Assembly (NCBI GenBank): GCA_947396885.1
Contig: OX377205.1
Location: 20,261,407-20,325,406, forward strand
DNA: 64,000 nt
DNA from: Heligmosomoides polygyrus polygyrus
Taxonomy: Eukaryota; Nematoda; Chromadorea; Rhabditida; Heligmosomidae
Direction of reading: 5' to 3'
Positions 25,301 through 34,738 of the stretch are shown here, piece after piece. Numbering within the stretch: position 1 is the stretch's first letter; every line of letters begins with the position of its first letter. The notes below the pieces were generated by a model. That model was not told where the DNA came from. It saw nothing but the letters and a program-made list of their open reading frames with translations, and made no database searches. Both the position numbers and the translations under genes were made by a program.

Positions 25301-27742
25301 AGTATCACCACCTATATATAAAAGAGTTTGTCCGTCGAGTGATCTAATCTAAGTGAGATACGCCGTATTTCCACAACATTTCCACAACGAGAGCGGTCGA
25401 GTGATCTAATCTAAGTGAGGTACGCCGCATCACCCACAGCGAGAGCGGTCGAATGATCTAACCTAAGTGAGGTACGCCGCATCACCCACAGCGAGAGCGG
25501 TCGAATGATCTAACCTAAGTGAGGTACGCCGCATCACCCACAACGAGAGCGGTCGAATGATCTAACCTAAGTGAGGTACGCCGCATCACCCACAACGAGA
25601 GTGGTCGAATGATCTAACCTAAGTGAGGTAGGCCGCATCGTCAACAGTGAGAGCGGTCGAATGATCTAATCTATGTGTGGTACGCTGTATCATCCACAGC
25701 GCGGTCGAAATTTCCCATTGAACGTGGGAATTGTTGCAGCATGGGAAGCGCATCCTTTTAAGCGGCTTTCATACTGCCGTTGCTGCTGTTGCGCAACCGA
25801 TGTCGTAATGATGAAGCATACCGCAGAGATGCAGAGGAGCAACAACAGCGACGAGGGAGGCTTTCACACTGTTGTGGCCGCAACCCCGCATCAGCAACAC
25901 CGGCATCGGCTGTGCGGCCTCAGCAACAAGGAATGATCGCCATCATTTCTTGTTGCTGATGCTCGTCAACGGAGGCATATCACAGGTCTTATCTCATTTT
26001 CTTATCTCACACGTTGCGGCTGCAGCAAGCATCGAACTCCACCCCTTTTTCGTTGCTCGTTGCTGCAACAACAGCAAAGGCAGTGTGAAAGTCGCTTTAC
26101 TGCTTGACACAACAGCACTTACGCGCGTTTCTGAGCGTCCAGATTCAGAAGCCCTGCCGCCGACTTCGTGCCATTAGCATTAGAAGGCCACTAAAGGGAA
26201 AAGAGTATAAGATGGGACTTCGAGGATGGAGAATCGACAGCGACCAGGAGGTAGCGACTTGGAGGAAGCATCGGGATGGGGGGTCGATAGGGGGATCAAT
26301 GAAGCAGGCCAAGAGGTGGCACTAAGAAGGGTTTAGGCATTAAGGAGGGACCAGTAGGAAATTAGCAATCAGGTGCGGGGGGAGCAGTTAAGAGGATCAG
26401 TAAGGGGATCCATTACCAGTAAGGGATACCGGATTTAGAAGATGTGAGATCGATGTCGCGCAATGAGCGTTCGCTCGCCGTCGTCGTGTCGTGAGCATGG
26501 GAGAGCCATCTAATTGGGGTAGAGTAGTAAGGAGGATCCCGAGAAGGGAGGGATCTACCAGGAACAAGGGACCTGTAGAGGGGACCAGGGCGGGGAACCA
26601 GCAAGAAGGGAGCCGTAGGGGAATTCATACGGAGAACAAGGAATCTGCCATATGCATAGCCTCTTCAGGTTCAACACAGCGGCGACTGCGCGCGCCTCTG
26701 AGATGAGGTTCTTGATCCATAAAACGGGCCCCCTATCGTCGAGCAGCAAGCATCCTGATTCTGAATACGTGTCACCGACCGTGCCGTGAGCATGGGAGGG
26801 CCACTTAGGGGTGGTGGAGAAGGGCGGTAAGGGGGACCTCTATGGTGGACCAGAAGAGCGACCAGGAAGGAAAGGAAGAACCTGGAGGAGGGGCCAGGAT
26901 GGAGAAACCAGCAAGAAGAGACCAGTAGGTGTCAATAGTGGAAACAAAGAAGTGGGCCAGTAGTTGGGACCAGAAAGGTGGGGGACTAAAGAGGGGGAGG
27001 GAAGACCAGTAAAGGCGGACCAGCAATTAGATAAAGTTAAAAGAAACGAGAGAGAGAGAACCTGGCTTCGGAAGACATGTCAACGAAAACTTGAAACGCT
27101 AGCTGTTGAGCATGAGAACAATTGCAGTGGAACAACCTGAGGGACAGAAATACTGCGCAGCACAAACCAATGACATTACTGGCCGGTGAGGAAAGAATGT
27201 TTACGGTGAAGGTACCGAAGTGGTGAAGGGCTTGATGCCGATAAAGTACGTACCAAGTCCTAGATGCTAGTGAATTTTATGTTTTACAAAAACTACTTTC
27301 CATAGGTCACAGTGATGCTACAAAGTCGCGCGAAGCGCGCAAGTGCGAGACACGCCGTTAGGCGTGTCGGAGCACTTGTGTTCAATATATTTCAGTACTG
27401 AACACATTCAGTTCTTATGAAATCGTTTAAGAGTGGCCTCGTTGTTCTAATCGTAGTGCGGAGTTGCCCTCCACTACATCAACGAGACATTCTCTCCTTC
27501 CGCACATATGCTGCATATCGAAAACATCCACGCCTAGAATGGGTGCTGCTCTCAATAGTCTATGCTCCCCCCCCCCCTCGCACTCCTCCCGATCACTTAT
27601 ATGTATAGCGTCACCATTTTGAGTGAGGAAGCTATTAAACGTGTTGCAGTCAGAGCAGCTGTCGTACCGACTCCAGAAGTTGGTATGCTTCTAGGCAGCG
27701 TCCATCATTCAGAAGTTCGTCGACTTCATCGAAGTAATTTTC
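13338..27742 (-). CDS. RMDN-family (regulator of microtubule dynamics) TPR-like protein
   Basis: Seven minus-strand exons join in phase: 27742-27668, 17889-17775, 16671-16535, 16044-15967, 13758-13663, 13595-13494 and 13430-13338 (TAG), together 231 residues. Reading order includes '[20 protein letters not shown]', '[17 protein letters not shown]', '[20 protein letters not shown]', '[13 protein letters not shown]', '[20 protein letters not shown]', '[20 protein letters not shown]' and '[12 protein letters not shown]'. These match the order of TPR-like helices in RMDN1-3 and C. elegans RMD proteins, which associate with microtubules and mitosis. Intron 16534-16045 starts AG|GCAAGT, so it is GC-AG. 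The 9.8-kb intron (27667-17890) is packed with transposons; the one at 15966-13759 holds a mariner. The first exon might instead start at 27856 (AAATAG acceptor). The true N-terminus was not found. The link across the 9.8-kb intron is the least certain junction. Confidence 0.7.
14052..14989 (+). mobile_element. Mariner-like element with G-tract terminus, N-terminally deleted
   Basis: Termini: left TTG followed by 18 more G and then AGGGGCAAAAGTAATGA; right (minus strand) TTAGGGGGAGGGGGGCAAAA. Both sides are flanked by TA. At 938 bp it is shorter than a full mariner and lacks the N-terminal DNA-binding region. The transposase from about 14269 has '[11 protein letters not shown]', '[17 protein letters not shown]' and '[13 protein letters not shown]'. 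The last two Asp are separated by 34 residues, so it is DD34D. It sits in an intron of the RMDN-like gene, opposite strand. Confidence 0.85.
14990..15966. other. Intron remainder, no gene
   Basis: Intronic sequence of the RMDN-like gene. It contains a CAACTAGGATAGATCC word near 15196-15211 that recurs at several repeat edges in the window, and a C14 tract at 15852-15865. No coding sequence is supported until the exon at 15967-16044. Confidence 0.5.
16800..17300 (+). mobile_element. RTE LINE fragment (thumb/C-terminal)
   Basis: Plus-strand fragment of the same RTE family as 21008-22680: '[20 protein letters not shown]', then '[13 protein letters not shown]', then 'SKLSKIR' in broken frames. 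It lacks the catalytic core and lies in the RMDN-like gene intron 17774-16672, opposite strand. Confidence 0.7.
18140..19170. repeat. Foldback element (TTAGGCTGTCCCATAAG end)
   Basis: Arms of about 330 bp at 18140-18480 and 18835-19170 are inverted copies, for example CTTTCGAAAGAGAATGATTT near 18215 against its mirror near 19078-19097. The left end TTAGGCTGTCCCATAAGTCT is mariner-like and preceded by TA; the right end has decayed. It has no transposase and lies in the RMDN-like 9.8-kb intron. Confidence 0.75.
19575..20980 (-). mobile_element. maT-like (IS630/Tc1/mariner) transposon, degraded
   Basis: Minus-strand pieces: '[16 protein letters not shown]', '[17 protein letters not shown]' with '[15 protein letters not shown]' (DNA-binding region), then '[12 protein letters not shown]' and '[18 protein letters not shown]'. 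The order and the HSVW...ARVCAK wording match maT-type transposases. Several frameshifts are present. The left terminus contains GGCTGTTCCAGAATAACGTG, and a weaker mirror lies near 20940-20965. SINE-A (19625-19931) is inserted close to the left end. Confidence 0.65.
19625..19931 (+). mobile_element. SINE-A, full-length, 13-bp target duplication
   Basis: Head GCGCGTGTAGCGCAGTCGG, body and a TTTATCC-repeat tail. TATTATAACGATG is present at 19612-19624 and again at 19932-19944, a clean 13-bp target-site duplication typical of LINE-mobilised SINEs. It is inserted in the maT-like transposon. Confidence 0.9.
21008..22680 (-). mobile_element. RTE LINE, 5'-truncated reverse transcriptase
   Basis: The longest copy of this family. 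Minus-strand order: '[16 protein letters not shown]', '[16 protein letters not shown]', '[15 protein letters not shown]', '[20 protein letters not shown]', '[11 protein letters not shown]', '[10 protein letters not shown]' (catalytic FADD), then the C-terminal '[20 protein letters not shown]' and '[16 protein letters not shown]'. The endonuclease is missing. At least two frameshifts separate these pieces, so it is inactive. The 3' end is at about 21004. It lies in the RMDN-like gene intron. Confidence 0.9.
22720..23370. repeat. Unclassified repeat, second copy at 24930-25300
   Basis: Shares ordered words with 24930-25300: TCGTTGATGAAACCGGC, CGAGAACGAACCATCCTCTA, GACCTAGCTCACAAATGTT and TCTCATGTTTTCTGTGTT. 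The two copies are in direct orientation with small differences. No coding potential was seen. The GATGAA...CCGGC word is also the terminus of the MITE at 24495-24968. Confidence 0.6.
23400..24490. other. Intronic sequence, possible coding-like patch
   Basis: 23978-24331 is open on both strands; the minus strand reads '[20 protein letters not shown]'. I cannot tie this to a family or to the flanking exons in phase. The beginning (GAAATCGTTTGAAGG) recurs at 27419. Otherwise nothing recognised. Confidence 0.3.
24495..24968. repeat. MITE with GGCCGGATTCATCAA termini
   Basis: Left GGCCGGATTCATCAATGACT is mirrored on the right by AGTCGTTGATGAATCCGGCC. Internal complementarity continues (GGCTTATCAAGCAATATGG and its mirror near 24905). 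Without the 286-bp SINE insertion plus its duplicated target the element is about 175 bp. It lies in the RMDN-like gene intron. Confidence 0.8.
24611..24896 (-). mobile_element. SINE-A, full-length, in MITE
   Basis: Reverse-oriented full copy: tail AGGATAAAGGATAAAGG at the left, head GCGCTACACGCGC at the right. ATCGCTCACCATA occurs at 24598-24610 and 24897-24909, a 13-bp target duplication. It is inserted near the middle of the MITE, so it is the younger of the two. Confidence 0.92.
25325..25711. repeat. 52-bp tandem repeat, about 7 copies
   Basis: The unit contains GAGCGGTCGAATGATCTAAC and GTGAGGTACGCCGCATCACC. Successive copies differ at few positions; edge copies are more diverged. The period is not a multiple of three, and no coding role is suggested. 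Confidence 0.9.
25759..26098. repeat. Short inverted-repeat element (AAGCGGCTTTCATACTG)
   Basis: Left AAGCGGCTTTCATACTGCCG is mirrored by AGGCAGTGTGAAAGTCGCTT at the right. The interior is full of GCAACAACAG/CTGTTGTTGC words that can pair. It resembles the TIR wording TTTCATACTCG of the GC-rich element at 61.2-61.8 kb, so the two may be related. Confidence 0.55.
26180..27060. repeat. Purine-rich degenerate tandem tract
   Basis: About 880 bases with strongly purine-biased plus strand, built from variants of GGGACCAGTA and AAGGAGG of roughly 12-18 bases. It ends in GAGAGAGAGAA. No ORF of interest. It is an intron of the RMDN-like gene. Confidence 0.6.
27325..27378. repeat. Compound GC hairpin (copy 1)
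   Basis: CGCGCGAAGCGCGC followed by AAGTGC...GCACTT enclosing ACACGCC...GGCGTGT. The same pair of hairpins occurs as a reverse complement at 34687-34738. Confidence 0.7.
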
Positions 27743-27859
27743 CTGAAATGTTCGCAGATGCTTGGGTGTTTTTAAAGGTGTGAACGACTGGAACCAGTAG
27801 TCGCCCGCCACGCTGCTTGGTCTGTAGTTCGCTTTGAAAAGCTCGTACAGCGCCTTCTA

Positions 27860-29325
27860 TTTACGGCTGGAACACCAACGGCAGTGCATCCAGGCGGGAC
27901 ATCACAGACCCTCTGAAACCCCAAGACCTACCATTTTGGAGGCCACCTATAGGACGGGCACGCGATACAATGAGTCAGCCGATGTTTACAATCAGCATGG
28001 AGCAGAATAGGAAGAAACACCGGTCGGAATGATATCCGCTGCGGAATGAAGAGCGAGTGTGGTTGAAGGATCCGGTAGGAGAGTGGCCGGTGCAATCCCT
28101 ATCGGGGGGGGGGGGGGAGGCAGTCCATTGTGAATTGTTAACGATAGCTACGCATCTGTACATGCAATACAACATATGAATGCCTTAACGTACCTGATCC
28201 ACTCCCTTGGAAATGCCAGAGCGTTACGCTGAAACATTAAAAAGATTTCATTATTGAAGTATGGACAGGCTACGATTGTGATCCAAAACTATATTTGCTT
28301 TGGAAAGAAATTGCAAACCGCTATCCACTAAATGATTAAGTAATAATATTGCTTTTACGAGTTTTTGCGGTTTTATAGTACTGTAGTTGTTCCAGGGTTT
28401 TGTTCAATTTACTGTGTTTCCATTACTTCCTCACCCCCCCCCCCACTCCCCAGATTAGCGAATCAAATTAGATAGCCGATTTTGGTGTTGGAAGGACAGC
28501 ATTTTATAAGGTAACCATATTTATACATATTTATATGTTGCCGTGCATGTTACATTACTTTAAAAATTGAAATGGACTGCCCCCCCCCCGATAGGGATTG
28601 CACCGAGTGGCATTTCCACGGGAAAGGAGTATTGGCTTGCGAGCACTTTCGACATTTAAGGGATGTCATGGAGGTACTGAACATCAAGAGGGGTGCTTTT
28701 GCAGTCGTGATAGGTAACTCCTCGCTACGGTCATGAGTAGCGCAGCCGGAGGAGGCGGCGAGACCGCGTGCAACCTGAATCAAGGTTTCAGCCTCGGCTC
28801 CTGCTCAGATCAACTAAGCCCTACAACTCTGCGGGTCTGATACTTGATATCAGACTTCTCTTATGGTGAGAAGCAGAGAACATGAATCACACGCCAGTGT
28901 AAACAGGTGGATCACCACTCGAGCATCGGCAGACGTTGTTGGTGTTAGTTTTTAGAAAACCTTCAGCAGCCCTCTGATGTCCAGGTGGCAGGAAAAGATG
29001 ATGGAAAGGGAGTATCGGTGGCCGTCTAGGGCAATTTGCGGGATCCACAGAGACCTCATTCACATTTTAACACCTCTGATATCACAACCTGGCCTCTTTT
29101 AGAAACCTGAGCAGGATAGTTGTTCCATTCATTGATCCATGTAGGGAAACAAACTGTGTTGAGCCTGCAGCCTTTATACGCTGTCCGTATTGTGCCCAGT
29201 GTTGCATTCTGCAACTTGTACCTGTGTATCACATGTGTGGCTGGAAAAATGCCAGAGAACGTCTGAAAATTGTATAGATTCAAAATCATTCAAATCTCAG
29301 CCTATCAGTTGAAATGCAGAAATTG
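27860..29325. other. Upstream of RMDN-like exon; repeats only
   Basis: Contains G14 (28104-28117), C11 (28434-28444) and C10 (28580-28589) tracts and a diverged SINE-A head at 28733-28870 (plus strand, TAGCGCAGCCGGAGGAGG). A short ATG open stretch near 27905-27945 (minus), 'MSRLDALPLVFQP', ends at a GTAAAT donor. It could be a first exon of the RMDN-like gene, but this is not supported further. Confidence 0.4.
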
Positions 29326-29329
29326 AGTA

Positions 29330-29400
29330 GTGCAGAAGAATAGAACCCCGACTTTCGTGAAGCAACATCACTATCCATTGCGCTACGAGCCGCTTACCGG
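29330..29400 (-). repeat. tRNA-like head (Arg-like)
   Basis: Minus strand GGCTCGTAGCGCAATGGATA resembles the 5' half and A box of an Arg-type tRNA. It is followed by a B-box-like GGGGTTCTATTC. The acceptor 3' strand is missing, so it is a pseudo-tRNA or SINE head. Confidence 0.45.
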
Positions 29401-29602
29401 CAGTGGCACCGCTAACAAACAACAGATCAAGAACTCGTGAGGCATCGATTCCATTCTCAGAAAATTTTGAACAAATTACATGTTCGATTAGTGCTAGTAG
29501 GTGATTGCCTCATGTAAGAAAAGCGCAAGGTTGAGGTACCTTAAGGAGGACCCCTTACATGTAAGAAAAAATCTAGAGCCCCGAGGGCCCTAGATGTGCA
29601 AA

Positions 29603-30142
29603 CTTTCATGAACGCAAAAGCTAACGTGGCATGCGACTAGGTGTGATATCTACATGCAACTAGGCCCATGCTCCCAATCTACTCGTAAGGTGCAATATAC
29701 TTCACGTTGGATTGTCGAAGGGAGCCCGCTTGCCGTTGAGTAGTGCTAGCAGGTGGTTTGAAGCTGGGGGCTCCAGGAGCGCTGAGCACACTATCGGATT
29801 GACATTTCAGTCGGTACGCTTTGTTAAGACATATTTTGTTTATTTTTGAAACAGTTTGAGTACTGTCTCAGTGTCTCTAGAGACTCTCAAACTGTTTAGA
29901 AAATAAACAACATATGTCTAAACAAGGCGTACCGACCGAAATATCAATCCGACAGTGTGCTCAGCGCTCCTGGAGCCCTAGCTTCAAACCACCTGCTAGC
30001 ACTACTCAATCACAAGCTAGCTCCCTTCGACAATCCAAGGTGAAGTATATTGCGCCTTACGAGTAGATTGGGAGCATGGGCCTAGTTGTATGTAGGTATC
30101 ACACCTAGTTGCATGCCACGTTAGCTTTTGCGTATGTTTGTA
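29603..30142. repeat. 540-bp near-perfect foldback
   Basis: Two arms of about 265 bp (29603-29867 and 29880-30142) are inverted copies, e.g. ATCTACTCGTAAGGTGCAAT against its mirror near 30045-30065 and GTGTGCTCAGCGCTCCTGGA near 29956. The loop is about a dozen bases around GTCTCTAGAGAC. There is no coding sequence. As RNA it would be a very long hairpin. Confidence 0.85.
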
Positions 30143-31925
30143 TTTTTATTCCTTTACGATTTATGTCTCGGTTGATATGTTACTTTCGACATTGAAATTA
30201 AATGTATTGTCGTTTCTATATATTTTTTAAAGTTGCGTGTTGTTTCCATAAAGTTTATTGCCACATAAACTACTCCACATAGCAGCCTAAAAATGTGTTT
30301 TCATGTGTATATAATGCACAACACAAGATCGAACATGATATCGTAAAACCAAGTAGTGGCAATGTAGAAGTTGTCGTGCGGGTTCATTCCTGACTGTAGT
30401 CGAAGAAGCTCAGCGCCATACTGGCATCACTCTCAGCCGATCCACAGTCCGCTGCGACGCTTCCAGTCCGCCGTCGGTGCCCTGCGAAGAGGGCCGTGAC
30501 GGAATTGTGTCATTGTCGACGGCGGCGGAGCTGGTAGACTGCTCCGCTGCTTCCTGACTTTTCATGTTTCGGCGGAAGTTGGTGCTGAAACAACTTTTTT
30601 GGTCGTGTGGAAATGGAGAATATTCAATTTATTACGTACAGCGCCACAGTTATCATATTGGACACGTCGAAGTAGAAGGACGTCCGGACCTCTTTATTTG
30701 CCTTCTCGTACATGGCCTTCACGAAATCTAAAAGGTGATGAGTTGGTTGTAGAAGCATGAGTTCGGGTAATGTCACTACTTACTTATGACCAGTTCCAAT
30801 TCGATGTCGACATATTGGTTTTTTCTTTTTCTGGTTCGCACCGTAAGTCGGGACCACACGTCACGAGAATACATCTAAAAGTTATATGCTTATGTGAGAT
30901 ACACCTTAAGTACGAGAAGGCTAACGCATACGGGCTTCTAACACCAACCTCGACACGACGTGGTGGATGAACTTGTTGAAGAAATTGACGTATTCCGACG
31001 TTGACGAGGGCACCCGAGATCTGCGCTGGAGCCGTTGTAGAGGGCGGACAGGTCACCTCCTTCAAAGAATCACGCATAAGTGTGGACAAGAAGAAAACAA
31101 AGTAAATTGGGCATATAGGACTTCGAAAGCTCACCAGGCCGTATGACGAAGGAGGGATCGTGAAGTCTCCGGGAGGCACATCAAGTGCTCCGAAGTCTTT
31201 CGACGCCGTTAAGTCTCGTCGCGGCTTTCATGGTAGACCTTTTTCTTCATCACTGACAGACAGTCACCATGGTCTTCACTCGGTCTCGAAGGAGTCGAAG
31301 TTGAACAGAGAGGCCGACTACACTAACCAGGAAAGATTCGGTCGTAATATTGAAAACTAACTGTTATGGCCGACTTTAAGTGGTTCGAGCGGCGATCTAG
31401 CTCCTCCGCATTCTGTGCAGAAATGACGTCGTCAACAAGGCTTTGGAGGTACCAGATCACTTTTATTGAAGAAGGAGAATGCCGAATATCACATGACTAT
31501 AGCTGCACTGTGATAGAGTGAACACAAGACAACATCTGGCGCCAAGCGCAGAGGTTAAGTAAAAGGGACGTCAGGAAATGATAGATGCTGAATTGACTCG
31601 TGCCCATTTGCTTGTTTTTCACCAATTGTCCGAATTTACAGACGACCTGGCCTGGCAGCGGTTAGGACTATTGGAACGGAGGAATCAGCAGATTTCAGAA
31701 GGCAAGAGGAAGGAGGAGTAAAAAGCGAACCTCTGGAGGAGTAAAAAGCGTCATTGACTGAATGAGAGACTGCCTCGAGCAGCCAATATTTCGAAAATGG
31801 ATCGATTCGTTGCGGGAACTAGCGAATTGGGCGCGAAATTCAACCGCTACAGAAATCAGAATCTGAACTTCACGTTGGTCGGTACGGGACCTGTCCCATG
31901 GAGGCTTCCGGGCTATTCCAGAAAC

Positions 31926-32090
31926 GATATTAATCAAATTATCGGTTTTTCGTGAATGTCACTCAAAAGGCTCGGAACTTGAGCTCTGGGGAAATCGAGG
32001 TCGCTGGACGCGAAACTTGAGTTAACTTTTGCACTATCGATTGCCATCAAGAGATATTAATCAAATTATCGATTTTTCGTGAATGTTACT
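31926..32090. repeat. Direct duplication of ~45 bp
   Basis: GATATTAATCAAATTATCG followed by TTTTTCGTGAATGT occurs at about 31927 and again at about 32052 with one or two changes. The roughly 80 bases between the copies are unique. Confidence 0.7.
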
Positions 32091-32264
32091 CAGGTGTCGT
32101 CCGGCGCTTCTTAACAAGCGATTTTTTCGGGGAAAAGGGGGCGGATCGTCCACCGCTTATTGCCCGAACCTCTCTGAGTTCGTACCATAGCTGCCCGCAA
32201 CGTCGGTAGTCCTCAAAATTGAACAGGATCGAGCACAAACATTGACAACAGCAATCGACATGTC

Positions 32265-32305
32265 GAAGCCGCGAAAGCCCGCGCTTCGCGGGTTTTCGCG
32301 GCTTC
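32265..32305. repeat. GC-rich 19-bp hairpin
   Basis: GAAGCCGCGAAAGCCCGCG and CGCGGGTTTTCGCGGCTTC form a 19-bp stem with one mismatch and a tiny loop. It could be a structured RNA end or a MITE core; no U-run follows. Confidence 0.7.
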
Positions 32306-32389
32306 TAGATAGCTCGCGGGCGCTCGCCGACCGCTTCCAGCCCCTGCAAACGGAAAAATGAGTTGGTGACGCTTAGTCATCCCTTGCGT

Positions 32390-33010
32390 GCATCTTTACA
32401 CGTTCTGTGTGAGTTACTTGCAAGTCTAGTCTCTTACAAGTTACTTATTTCTGGGTTAATTACGCGGAAGTGAAAAAGCCCTCTGAGCCTCCTCATTTAC
32501 TTGTTCGCTAGTTGCTCGTAACATGCAGTTCTAGGGCTCTAGGGGAACCTCGCAGAATGCTAACATGGCGTGTTGCCGGTTACTTAACCGCGGGAAATAG
32601 GGTACAAGTAACTTGTACGCAACGTATGGAGGCACAAGCAAGTTTATTCGCAGCCCTTAAGCCGCAAGTATCTTACCTAAAGTTTCCGAGACGGTGACCA
32701 ATTGCTTACGAGCATCCTTTCGCGTCGTCCGCATGTTACGTGCGAGCTTAAACACCGCCAATTAACCCTCGCACTTTTACGTATCTTACGCACTAGCTCT
32801 CAATTAACTTACGCACTTTTACGTAACTTACGCACAAGCAAACTTCGCCTTAAAGCGCATTTTAGACCCTCTAAGTAACTTACATAGGGCATCGAAAAGA
32901 TACAAGTAACTGATTTCCTTGTGTTTCGGGTCCAGGTTAGTTAATTTGGAGCTCTTAAGCCACAAGTAACTTGGCTCCAGTTTCCTGACAACTCTGTGAC
33001 TACAAGGACA
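32390..33010. repeat. Degenerate AAGTAACTT/ACTTACGCAC repeat tract
   Basis: Many copies of CAAGTAACTT, CTTACGCAC and TTTTACGTAACTTACGCAC at irregular spacing on both strands. It behaves like an old low-copy repeat. No exon is supported. Confidence 0.5.
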
Positions 33011-33179
33011 CCTGCTAATTAGATTTAACGACTTGGCAAAAAAAGAAACACATTTTTTCTAATAGAGGGGTGAGGATTCTTCCGACACGACTCGCCCTCC
33101 GTTCAGACATACGCTTCAGACCCTTCCCTTTTCAGATTGTGGTATATGTTTTTGTTTCCGGCCTTCTCTTTATTCAAAT

Positions 33180-33420
33180 CAATTTCTTCAAGCCTCACAC
33201 GGTTGGTATCGAGGAGGAAAGCTGTCATAACGATGTCTTGTTGCGATCAAAACTTTAGCGCCGAGCGGGACTCGAACCCGCACCCCCTCTGACCGGGCGG
33301 GAATGCTTTGTGCCTTTACACCACCGGTCAGAGGGAGGTATGGGTTCGAGTCCCGCCTGACGCTACAAGTTTTGATCGCAACAAAACATCGTTATGACAG
33401 CTTCTCTTCTTGTTTAAGAC
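33180..33420. mobile_element. SINE-B head-to-head dimer (tRNA-derived)
   Basis: A minus-strand copy (GCGGGACTCGAACCCGCACC read on plus) is followed by an inverted partial copy (GGGTTCGAGTCCCGCCTGAC). The flanks TTGCGATCAAAACTTTAGCG and CTACAAGTTTTGATCGCAAC also mirror each other. The B box GGTTCGAGTCC is intact in both. The shared body word GGTATCGAGG links it to SINE-B at 46350-46506. Confidence 0.7.
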
Positions 33421-33836
33421 GCACAACTTATGCAATAAATAAATAAATAATAAATAAAATTATTTACGAGTAACGTTGTTTGTACTCCTTCCAACAAATT
33501 TATGTCTTTTTGATTGTAAGGGTTGAATACCGTGGTATCCACATAAAAATTGGCCGTTATCTTATGAGCGCCGATAAAGTCATTCGGATTCCGTGTTTTC
33601 AATATTCGAAAAAGATTATAAATGCGATTCAACGCTTTGGCAACAGGCATCCTACAATGAGGTTTAAAATCCGGTCTCTCGTTTACAACGTGACGCATCC
33701 CCAAAGAAATCCAAATGGTAAAGACGTTGAATAGCAGGCTGCAAAATGAGCGGAGGTGCAGGTAGGGATGAGGTCCACCATGTATCTCCTTCGCTTTTGG
33801 TAGTTTTAGATTAATCAAAGCAGGCTTAGATATCAC
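33414..33836 (-). mobile_element. CR1-like LINE C-terminal fragment
   Basis: The minus-strand ORF has 'AKALNRIYNLFRILKTRNP' and 'TTVFNPYNQKDINLLEGVQT', matching the post-catalytic region of CR1/jockey-type reverse transcriptases (…VWNPY..KDI..LE.VQ). The catalytic FADD is absent. A related fragment lies at 42890-44060. Confidence 0.65.
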
Positions 33837-34686
33837 CTTGTAGTAGTAGTAATATAATGTTCGCGTGCCTAGCTTCTCTATTTTAAAAAGTTTTCGGACA
33901 AATTTGTTAGATTTTATGGAGAAAAATGAGAGTGGACCCCCTTCTAGACATACACCTGAGAGGGCATGGAATTACCATCCATCCAGCTTCTTATGAGAAA
34001 CCCATTCGACTTTACAGCCTCTCTTGGCGATGCATGTGAGGATTAATGGAGGATAGAGGTGCACATGTAGAAGGTATAGTTTATTAATCCTAGGCTATGC
34101 AAGATCACAGAACATCCTCTTCGTCTAGAGAACGACCACAGTCCGCTCACAGGAGTGGCTGCAGTTTTTCGGTCTGTCCGGTTGGAAGCGGACTCCGGCT
34201 GTCGCCGTGTTGTTTTTGGCTTCCTCCCTTCTCGTCATAATGATCGGACTCGAACCGGCGAGAGTCTCATTGCAGTCCGTGTAGTGCAGCCGTCTCTTCA
34301 GACGAACCAATGCATCAAACAGCAGCCTCTCCGTCATTTTGGGACGCTGCGACATCGTCCTGCACGCGTCGTTGGCGTATGTCTGAACAATAAAGGGTCG
34401 TAGTGAAGACCAAGTGAAAACTTTTAGTTTCGGAAGAGGCCTTGGATGCTCTGCGTAGTATGTAGTTGCTTGACAATTTGACTCGAATCCATTTCCCTAC
34501 AGGCTACCTTTGAACAGCAGGGGAAATTTTTTTGAAAAGCGTGAGTGGGATGGTTTTCATTTTGGAGCAGTAAAATGGTATTATATAGTTAGAAATTCCG
34601 GAGTGGCTTAAGTTTAAACCGTAAACCGTTTTCGAACTCATGATATGCATCTTTTGTCATTATAGAAAGCACTTTATATATTAGAC

Positions 34687-34738
34687 AAGTGCTCCGTCAC
34701 GCCTATCGGCGTGCCTCGCACTTGCGCGCTTCGCGCGA
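34687..34738. repeat. Compound GC hairpin (copy 2, inverted)
   Basis: AAGTGCTCCGTCACGCC...GGCGTGCCTCGCACTT followed by GCGCGCTTCGCGCG is the reverse complement of 27325-27378 with few changes, including compensating positions in the stem. Confidence 0.7.

Larger units (their letters stand above)
30410..34382 (-). pseudogene. Unidentified multi-exon gene, probably decaying
   Basis: Minus-strand exons: 34382-34151 (perfect TTTATTGTTCAG acceptor, 'MTERLLFDALVRLKRRLHY'), about 31450-31362 ('YLQSLVDDVISAQNAEELD'), 31317-31135, about 31059-30932 ('SEYVNFFNKFIHHVVSRLVL'), 30727-30640 ('FVKAMYEKANKEVRTSFYFD') and 30584-30410 ('TNFRRNMKSQEAAEQ', stop). The introns between the 31.36/31.32, 30.93/30.73 and 30.64/30.58 exons join in phase; the first of these is only 44 nt. 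Exon 31317-31135 is 183 nt and phase 0 at both ends but has TGA at codons 14, 18 and 30. Exon 31059-30932 needs a one-base frame change. I recognise no family. The 34.2-kb exon may be a separate gene; its ATG lies 27 nt after the acceptor, as a trans-spliced first exon would look. Confidence 0.45.

Noticed and set aside
25325..25711. Regular 52-bp repeats as a CRISPR array
   Set aside because: Units are contiguous with no variable spacers, and the window is eukaryotic with introns.
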